This document shows positions 23,131-27,566 of a stretch of 27,566 nucleotides of DNA, in pieces. The stretch covers positions 1 through 27,566 of the forward strand of contig DASTWO010000070.1 of assembly GCA_035776675.1 (NCBI GenBank). Direction: 5' to 3'. Position 1 is the stretch's first letter; each line of letters starts with the position of its first letter. This DNA is from DASSOY01 sp035776675 (GTDB taxonomy: Bacteria; Bacillota; Bacilli; Bacillales; DASSOY01). The notes beneath the pieces were generated by a model that had not been told where the DNA came from, did not search any database, and saw only the letters and a list, made by a program, of their open reading frames with translations. A program made the position numbers and the translations under genes.

Positions 23131-23202
23131 CTAGGAACCAACAGGGATGTGTGTGCCAACATTCGTATGTTGTTGAACTTGAAAATCATTACGCTTCATC
23201 AT
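23131..23202 (-). CDS. 23-residue ORF, unknown; leader peptide or small peptide gene
   Basis: Not recognised. It begins MMKRNDF, has the middle QVQQHTNVG and ends THIPVGS before TAG. It has a GGAGAAGGGGG site upstream, a plausible promoter and a following terminator, so it forms a transcription unit of its own. The sequence is hydrophilic with two His, no Cys, and no signal peptide or membrane segment. Possible roles: a leader peptide controlling the downstream terminator, a small precursor peptide acted on by the adjacent acetyltransferases, or simply RNA-encoded structure without a functional peptide. The site is predicted to be masked in an 11-bp helix with codons 17-20. Calling it a gene rests on signals, not homology. 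Confidence 0.45.
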   Translation of the reverse strand: MMKRNDFQVQQHTNVGTHIPVGS

Positions 23203-23214
23203 GACACACACCCC
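23144..23214 (-). promoter_or_regulatory. Structured 5' RNA masking the small ORF's Shine-Dalgarno
   Basis: GGGGUGUGUGU (23214-23204, the Shine-Dalgarno just upstream of ATG 23202) is complementary over 11 contiguous positions (one G-U) to ACACACAUCCC (23154-23144, codons 17-20). A second hairpin, CAACAU-ACGA-AUGUUG (23172-23157), fits inside the 49-nt loop. The arrangement looks like a translation-controlling or attenuator RNA. Whether it folds in vivo is inference. Confidence 0.5.
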
Positions 23215-23236
23215 CTTCTCCGTTTGATTCTTCTAA

Positions 23237-23265
23237 AGCATATAGCAAATTCAGACAAAAGTAAA
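23237..23265 (-). promoter_or_regulatory. Candidate promoter of the small ORF / GNAT-fusion operon
   Basis: Minus strand TTTACT (23265-23260), a 17-bp spacer and TATGCT (23242-23237), each matching the SigA consensus at 4 of 6 positions. It lies between the ilvD stop and the ORF start, giving a leader of about 28 nt. No terminator is seen between ilvD and this point, so read-through from ilvD is possible. Confidence 0.4.
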
Positions 23266-23282
23266 GAGGTTCCAGAGAAAAG

Positions 23283-24986
23283 TTAATCGGTAACGGCACC
23301 TTTGGAAGAGGAAGACACGAGTTTCGCATATTTCCCAAGCACGCCTCTGCTTTTCTTCAGAGCCGGTTCCTGCCAATTCTTCCGACGACGATCAAGTTCT
23401 TCGTCGGACACCGCAAAAGAAAGTTCATGTTTTTCACTGTCGATGGTCACCTCATCGCCTTCTTCAAGCAGTGCCATCGGCCCTCCGACCTGTGCTTCCG
23501 GAGCCGCATGTCCTACTACAAGCCCACGCGTGCCGCCTGAAAACCTTCCGTCTGTCAAAAGACCGACTGTTTCACCAAGTCCCTTGCCAACGAGGATAGA
23601 AGAAACAGATAACATTTCCGGCATGCCGGGGCCGCCTTTCGGACCGACATAGCGAATAACTAGAACGTCTCCAGCCTGAATTTCATTGTTCAAAATCGCC
23701 TCGGTTGCCTCTTCTTCCGTATCAAATACGCGTGCCGGGCCGGTAATTTTCGTTACCTTCAATCCCGAAATTTTCGCAACAGCGCCTTCGGGTGCCAGAT
23801 TCCCTTTTAGAATAACAAGTGGTCCAGTCGGATGTTTCGGCTGATCCAACGGTGTAATGACCTTCTGGCCCTCACTCAAGGACGGCAGTTCAGCCAAATT
23901 TTCTGCAATGGTCTTTCCTGTGACCGTCAAACAATCCCCGTGTAACAGGCCTTCCTCAAGCAACAATTTCATAACCGCGGGAACACCGCCGACCTCATGC
24001 AAATGTTCCATCACATAACGACCGCTCGGCCTCAGATCCGCAATATGAGGCACACGTGCGCGAATCTTTTCAAAATCCTCATAATCAAGATCAACGCCCA
24101 CCGAATGAGCAATTGCCGGCAAATGCAGTATAGCATTCGTGGATCCGCCAAGTGCCATGACCATCGTAATCGCGTTTTCAAAAGCTTTCTTAGTCATGAT
24201 ATCTTTTGGACGAATATCTTTTTCCAATAAGTTCAGGACGGCCTGTCCCGCCCGATTACAATCGTCCACTTTTTCATCCGATTCTGCCGGATTGGAAGAA
24301 CTCCCCGGAAGGCTCATTCCCATTGCTTCAATGGCAGAAGACATTGTATTCGCCGTAAACATGCCCCCGCATGCACCAGCACCCGGACAAGTGTGGCATT
24401 CGATCTGATACAATTCATCACGGCTGATGGTCTTATTATTATATTGACCGACACCTTCAAAGGCGGAAACGATATCAAGATCTTTCCCATTCAAGCGGCC
24501 AGGACGAATGCTTCCGCCATAGACGAAAATGGAAGGCAAGTTGGTACGTCCGATAGCCATCATGCAACCGGGCAAGTTTTTATCACAAGCGCCAATTGCT
24601 ACATAAGCATCCATATTTTCTGCTCCGACAACCGTCTCTATTGAATCGGCAATGACCTCCCGACTCGGCAACGAAAAATTCATTCCCTCGGTACCCATGG
24701 AAATCCCATCTGATACCGTGATCGTGTTGAAAATCATCGGAGACCCACCGGCTTGTTTTGCTCCTTCTTTCGATCGGCGAGCCAACTCATCAAGATGAAT
24801 GTTACACGGGGTCACTTCACTCCACGTTGAGGCAATACCAATCATAGGCTTTTTGAAATCCTCGTCCTCAAAACCGACAGCCCGTAACATGGCACGATTC
24901 GGTGTACGATTCACGCCTTCACTGATCACCTTGCTTCTGTGTCTTAAATCTTTCTCTGTCTTTTGGTTTCCCATCTCTCCACTCAT
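23283..24986 (-). CDS. ilvD: Dihydroxy-acid dehydratase
   Basis: Converts 2,3-dihydroxy-isovalerate and -methylvalerate to the 2-oxo acids in valine/isoleucine (and leucine) synthesis; a Fe-S enzyme. 567 residues, standard length. Cluster cysteines lie in VTPCNIHLDELA, GACDKNLPGCMMA and ECHTCPGAGACGGMFTANTMS. Other blocks are VSDGISMGTEGM, SLPGSSSNPAES and GGPGMPEMLSVSSILVGKGLG, and the C-terminal LTDGRFSGGTRGLVVGHAAPEA. GGGAGG precedes ATG 24986. The gene is alone here, without ilvBHC, as in B. subtilis where ilvD sits apart from the ilv-leu operon. No T-box leader is seen upstream. Confidence 0.97.
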   Translation of the reverse strand: MSGEMGNQKTEKDLRHRSKVISEGVNRTPNRAMLRAVGFEDEDFKKPMIGIASTWSEVTPCNIHLDELARRSKEGAKQAGGSPMIFNTITVSDGISMGTEGMNFSLPSREVIADSIETVVGAENMDAYVAIGACDKNLPGCMMAIGRTNLPSIFVYGGSIRPGRLNGKDLDIVSAFEGVGQYNNKTISRDELYQIECHTCPGAGACGGMFTANTMSSAIEAMGMSLPGSSSNPAESDEKVDDCNRAGQAVLNLLEKDIRPKDIMTKKAFENAITMVMALGGSTNAILHLPAIAHSVGVDLDYEDFEKIRARVPHIADLRPSGRYVMEHLHEVGGVPAVMKLLLEEGLLHGDCLTVTGKTIAENLAELPSLSEGQKVITPLDQPKHPTGPLVILKGNLAPEGAVAKISGLKVTKITGPARVFDTEEEATEAILNNEIQAGDVLVIRYVGPKGGPGMPEMLSVSSILVGKGLGETVGLLTDGRFSGGTRGLVVGHAAPEAQVGGPMALLEEGDEVTIDSEKHELSFAVSDEELDRRRKNWQEPALKKSRGVLGKYAKLVSSSSKGAVTD

Positions 24987-25031
24987 TCAAAAGCCTCCCG
25001 CATTTTTGATTTGCAAGAAAATATTAAAATT

Positions 25032-25060
25032 ACGATACCACACAACGGCTCAAACAACAA
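25032..25060 (-). promoter_or_regulatory. Candidate ilvD promoter
   Basis: Minus strand TTGTTG (25060-25055), a 17-bp spacer and TATCGT (25037-25032) with an extended TGG upstream of the -10. It lies about 45 bp before the ilvD start, between the preceding terminator and the ribosome binding site. No 13-bp CodY-type palindrome was spotted with confidence. Confidence 0.35.
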
Positions 25061-25093
25061 TACGATAAAAGAAAAAACTGGCCATACCTCAGT

Positions 25094-25136
25094 AAAAAAC
25101 ACCCCGATCGTTAGAGATGATCTAACAACCAGGGTG
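25094..25136 (-). terminator. Terminator after the anti-sigma gene
   Basis: Minus-strand transcript: CACCCTGGTTGTTAGA pairs with TCTAACGATCGGGGTG, 16 bp with all three non-Watson-Crick positions as G-U, around a 5-nt loop, then six U (25094-25099). It closes the sigma/anti-sigma operon. The upper stem core is shared with the terminator at 26843-26886. Confidence 0.9.
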
Positions 25137-25158
25137 CTTATCAAAATTCTTTACCTTA

Positions 25159-26172
25159 TTACTTTCTATTTTCAACTTTTTCTAGTGAAGATGTTACTGT
25201 TATCGTACCGCCATCCCCTGTATTCATCATGTTTTCCGTTTTGATAACGCCATAGTCCTTCGCCCAATATTTCAATGTGATATTACCGTTGTCGTCTTTT
25301 CTTTCTACAATGGTCACGTCTTCCACCTGGCCGAACGGCACTGTCACAGTAGCATTGGTCTCAATGACTTTCCATTGTCCGAAAGCTTCCCCTTTTTCCA
25401 AAGGAAGCGCCAGAACGACTTCTTCTTTCTGTCCTTGATTGGCTAATTTCTCAAGATCGTCCAATTGTTCTTCCTGGAAAGGTGTATGCTGGTAAACAAT
25501 TGATATTTTCTGATCTGTGATTCGGTAAACAATCAGTTGATTAGCACCGCTGTGAACTACTTTTGCCAGCAAATTACCTTGCCTGGCGTAAACTTCTTCC
25601 TTATATTGAGCAAATTCAGACCCTTCTCCGGCAAAATATTTAACGATATTTTCAGATGGGGCAAAGTCATCGGCAGTCATCCCTGAAGAATGTTCGACGC
25701 CTTGGTCTTTGTTCGACTGATCGGTGTTTTGGTCTTTATCTGTTTCGTCAGTCTTCTGATCCTTGTCTGCCTTGTCCGTTTCTTTGTCTGGATTGGAAGA
25801 GTCTTGATCCTGTTTTTTATTCCCTTGCTCGGAACTTTGTTCATCATCCGTTTGTTTGGCCGGCGGCTCTCCCTGTTGTTCGTTCCCGATTTGTCCTCCT
25901 TGATTGGGAACCATATTTTGCGAATCCTCACCATTCAATTGGGGAAGAAAGAGAACCAACGCAATCATCGCAGCAACAGCAACCAAACCGGCACCCAACC
26001 CCTTTTTCATCCATAACCCTCTCCTCATCCGCTTTCGCGATTTTTTCAGTTCTTCAAGGCTATTGTGAAGGCTCTTTTCTTTGGCTTGTTCCGTCGGGGT
26101 TACCTGAATTTGTTTCATCCATTCGGTCACCCTTTCTTCCTCTTTCGTTTCATCTGCCGATTTACGCCTCAT
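25159..26172 (-). CDS. Probable transmembrane anti-sigma factor (RsiX-like layout)
   Basis: 337 residues. Residues 1-50 are charged and cytoplasmic (likely sigma-binding), followed by one membrane segment (about 58-77, GLGAGLVAVAAMIALVLFL). A low-complexity extracytoplasmic linker (about 80-165) is rich in Asp, Lys, Gln and Thr, with repeated DKDQKTDETDKDQNTDQSNK-type units. A C-terminal beta-rich domain (LLAKVVHSGANQLIVYRITDQ ... VPFGQVEDVTIVERKDD) ends at 337. Function is inferred from position: it overlaps the ECF sigma gene by 11 bp, with AAGGAGG upstream, and has one helix with an outside sensor, like B. subtilis RsiX. No HxxxCxxC zinc anti-sigma motif is present. Confidence 0.7.
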   Translation of the reverse strand: MRRKSADETKEEERVTEWMKQIQVTPTEQAKEKSLHNSLEELKKSRKRMRRGLWMKKGLGAGLVAVAAMIALVLFLPQLNGEDSQNMVPNQGGQIGNEQQGEPPAKQTDDEQSSEQGNKKQDQDSSNPDKETDKADKDQKTDETDKDQNTDQSNKDQGVEHSSGMTADDFAPSENIVKYFAGEGSEFAQYKEEVYARQGNLLAKVVHSGANQLIVYRITDQKISIVYQHTPFQEEQLDDLEKLANQGQKEEVVLALPLEKGEAFGQWKVIETNATVTVPFGQVEDVTIVERKDDNGNITLKYWAKDYGVIKTENMMNTGDGGTITVTSSLEKVENRK

Positions 26173-26719
26173 CCGGATCCTCCTCCTTTCCCATCACATC
26201 TTTCATTAGATTCATCGCCCTTTTTTGCAAAGCTTTAACAGCTGCTGGTGTTTTCGACATCACCTTCGCCGTTTCCGCTATCGACAATTCCTCGAGGAAC
26301 CGTAAATGCAGAACTGTTCGATAATGAAAAGGAAGCTTCTCTAACCCCGCCCGGACATCTTGCCGTAAGCGAACTTGCATCATCTCATCTTCGGCTGAAG
26401 GAAAAATGGAATCCTCACCGGAGGGTCTTTCCTCAAAGAAGGCACGATTTTGTTTTCTTTTCCATTTCCGTCGTTCATCTATGGCTGCGTGATAACCGAT
26501 TGAAAATAACCAGGTGCGAAAACTGGACTTTCCTTTAAAACGGGGAAGATTCTTAGCGACTTTTACAAAAATATCCTGTGTCAACTCTTCGGCTCGGTGA
26601 AAATCACTTGTCTGACTGTATGCGTAGCGAAAAACCTGTGTAAAATACCGTTCATGCAACATTCGAAAAGCATCATCATTTCCCTCGAGCGCTGATGAAA
26701 TCAAAGTCTTATCTTCCAA
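26162..26719 (-). CDS. ECF-type RNA polymerase sigma factor (SigX-like)
   Basis: 185 residues. Region 2 is visible in DAFRMLHERYFTQVFRYAYSQTSDFHRAEELTQDIFVKVAKNLPRFKGKSSFRTWLFSIGYHAAIDERR. Region 4 is in RAGLEKLPFHYRTVLHLRFLEELSIAETAKVMSKTPAAVKALQKRAMNLMK. There is no region 1.1 or 3, so it belongs to group 4. In B. subtilis, SigX controls cell-surface and envelope-charge genes; the regulon here is unknown. TTG 26719 is preferred because AAAGGGGGG lies about 9 nt upstream; the TTG at 26746 has no such site. Co-transcribed with the anti-sigma gene. Confidence 0.88.
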   Translation of the reverse strand: MEDKTLISSALEGNDDAFRMLHERYFTQVFRYAYSQTSDFHRAEELTQDIFVKVAKNLPRFKGKSSFRTWLFSIGYHAAIDERRKWKRKQNRAFFEERPSGEDSIFPSAEDEMMQVRLRQDVRAGLEKLPFHYRTVLHLRFLEELSIAETAKVMSKTPAAVKALQKRAMNLMKDVMGKEEDPDEA

Positions 26720-26842
26720 TTTTTCATGCCCCCCTTTCGCTTTCAATTCATTAGACGCTGGCGATAGTCATAAAGTATCACTTTCTCCGACACATTTCCT
26801 ATTATTTTTCATAATCAGCGTCAAAATATCAACAAATAAGAT

Positions 26843-26886
26843 AAAAAAATACCGCCAATCGTTAGAAATACCTAACAATTGACGGT
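26843..26886 (-). terminator. Terminator after the bacilliredoxin gene
   Basis: Minus-strand transcript: ACCGTCAATTGTTAG pairs with CTAACGATTGGCGGT over 15 bp (two G-U) around a 6-nt loop, followed by AUUUUUUU (26843-26850). The G-U pairs are Watson-Crick mismatches on the + strand, so the structure is oriented for minus transcription. It lies about 36 nt past the bacilliredoxin stop. Confidence 0.9.
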
Positions 26887-26921
26887 GCAGGTTTTGCCCG
26901 GACTGGATTTTCATAATCCTT

Positions 26922-27356
26922 CTAGCGGCAATATTTATCATAAGCGCCGACAAGATTCGCTACAATATCCTCGGGCTCGTGGTATTCAATCTCTTCACGC
27001 GGAATAAAATGAACGACTTTCTTGTCCTTCAAAAGCGCCATCGACGGAGAAGAAGGTTCATATCCTTCGAAATAACCTCTCATTTGCGCGGTCGCATCTT
27101 TATCCTGCCCCGCAAAGACCGTCACCAACTGTTCCGGCTTAATGTCATTCTTGAGAGACTCTCTGACAGCTGGGCGAGCAAGCCCCGCCGCACAACCGCA
27201 AACCGAGTTCACAAAAACAAGCGATGTGCCTTCGGCATTTTCAAAGAAAGAATCAACTTCATCAGGCGACAACAATTCCTTAAAGTCCGCGTTCGTCAAT
27301 TCATCCCGCATCGGCTGAACAATCTGTTTCATATACTCTTCATAGGCATTTGCCAT
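26922..27356 (-). CDS. brxA: Bacilliredoxin (BrxA/BrxB family)
   Basis: 144 residues. It matches B. subtilis YphP/BrxA: AYEEYMKQIVQPMRDELT, the redox motif NSVCGCAAGLARPAV (Cys53, Cys55), TVFAGQDKDATAQMRGYF and PSSPSMALLKDKKVVHFIPREEIE. It removes bacillithiol from S-bacillithiolated proteins after oxidative or electrophile stress in the cytosol. GGAGGG precedes ATG 27356. It lies between cvfC and the sigma operon, and the neighbourhood matches B. subtilis yphP-ilvD-ypgR. Whether BrxA or BrxB is the better name is unclear; YphP synteny favours BrxA. Confidence 0.93.
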   Translation of the reverse strand: MANAYEEYMKQIVQPMRDELTNADFKELLSPDEVDSFFENAEGTSLVFVNSVCGCAAGLARPAVRESLKNDIKPEQLVTVFAGQDKDATAQMRGYFEGYEPSSPSMALLKDKKVVHFIPREEIEYHEPEDIVANLVGAYDKYCR

Positions 27357-27381
27357 GTTAAGATCCCTCCATTCTTGTTTA

Positions 27382-27411
27382 AAAATAACACTTCAAAGGC
27401 GGTACGCTCAA
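27382..27411 (-). promoter_or_regulatory. Candidate promoter of the bacilliredoxin gene
   Basis: Minus strand TTGAGC (27411-27406), an 18-bp spacer and TATTTT (27387-27382) with an extended TG upstream. It starts right at the cvfC stop codon. The -10 (TGTTATTTT) is identical to that of the selenoprotein candidate. Confidence 0.4.
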
Positions 27412-27566
27412 CTATTCGGATTTCGACAAGCTGTCGGTCATTTGTTTCCATACCGATCCTTCGGCAGATTTCCCTTTCTCAATCCGTTCAAGCGCCATCT
27501 TCACTTGCAAACTCACTTCAAACTCCGGATCATCCTGAGCTTCACGCAGTGCAGCAATAGCTGATT
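27412..27566 (-). CDS. cvfC: Conserved virulence factor C family protein, C-terminal end
   Basis: The last 51 codons and the stop of a protein reading IAALREAQDDPEFEVSLQ, then VKMALERIEKGKSAEGSVWK and QMTDSLSKSE. The helical, HEAT-like end and the G-S-V-W-K-Q-M-T motif resemble B. subtilis YpgR (CvfC family), which also neighbours yphP and ilvD. The start lies beyond the window. In staphylococci the family influences virulence gene expression; its mechanism is unknown. The fragment is short, so identification rests on this tail plus synteny. Confidence 0.7.
   Translation of the reverse strand, partial: SAIAALREAQDDPEFEVSLQVKMALERIEKGKSAEGSVWKQMTDSLSKSE

Noticed and set aside
24987..25158. 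T-box or other riboswitch upstream of ilvD
   Set aside because: No T-box sequence, specifier stem or antiterminator is visible; the only hairpin is the anti-sigma terminator, which precedes the ilvD promoter candidate.
25656..26324. 222-residue + strand ORF
   Set aside because: It is antisense to the anti-sigma and sigma genes, with no start signals and biased composition mirroring the Asp/Lys linker.
26747..26842. ECF autoregulatory promoter upstream of the sigma gene
   Set aside because: Segments such as TGAAAA with a CG-containing box 16 bp on are too weak to call.
26979..27560. 193-residue + strand ORF
   Set aside because: It is the reverse complement of bacilliredoxin and cvfC coding sequence; basic-residue-rich and without a ribosome binding site.

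Overview
The window reads as chromosome of a Firmicute in or near the Bacillaceae. Support comes from strong AGGAGG-type ribosome binding sites, frequent GTG/TTG starts, and Bacillus-specific families: KapB, bacilliredoxin, CvfC/YpgR, a YdbM-like acyl-CoA dehydrogenase, a DUF3888 protein and a Est30/YvaK-type esterase. GC looks to be in the mid 40s percent by eye. The genus cannot be fixed from sequence alone. Only one gene (8442-9035) lies on the + strand.

Layout. 1-937: 5' part of an aconitase. 1130-4365: dfrA-thyA, D-serine ammonia-lyase and a secreted DUF3888 protein. 4479-4718: a glutaredoxin-like gene whose first active-site cysteine codon is TGA, with a good bacterial SECIS candidate just downstream. 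4789-7112: acyl-CoA dehydrogenase - kapB - NRDE operon. 7229-8137: trhO. 8442-9035: LOG-family gene, facing a small membrane protein. 9385-18116: an accessory-looking run of small, tightly packed or overlapping single-domain genes (GrpB, two P-loop ATPases, VanZ, an HhH-GPD-like protein, VOC, esterase, two NUDIX, a deoxyribosyltransferase-like protein, GNATs, an EamA transporter, a zinc-protease-like protein). It contains two frameshifted genes and a 20-bp-period repeat array. 18129-23202: a divergent EPSP synthase behind a GNAT and a 1031-residue GNAT fusion protein, all downstream of an unannotated 23-codon ORF with unusual RNA structure. 23283-27566: ilvD, an ECF sigma/anti-sigma pair, bacilliredoxin and the 3' end of cvfC.

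From memory of the B. subtilis map, dfrA, thyB, yphP (bacilliredoxin), ilvD and ypgR (cvfC) lie within a few genes of each other. Here the same core genes flank about 20 kb of other genes, so the middle looks like accessory DNA inserted into a conserved neighbourhood.

Two observations stand out. First, the probable selenocysteine glutaredoxin: an in-frame UGA at the first C of CPPC, its own promoter and terminator, and a hairpin with a bulged U and a GU in the apical loop at a suitable distance. Second, the 23-codon ORF - terminator - GNAT-fusion arrangement at 23.2 kb. The ORF's Shine-Dalgarno can pair over 11 bp with its own codons, and an attenuator-like terminator sits just before the large gene. 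A close-packed operon follows (GNAT fusion, GNAT, atypical EPSP synthase, NUDIX, GNAT, HExxH protein).
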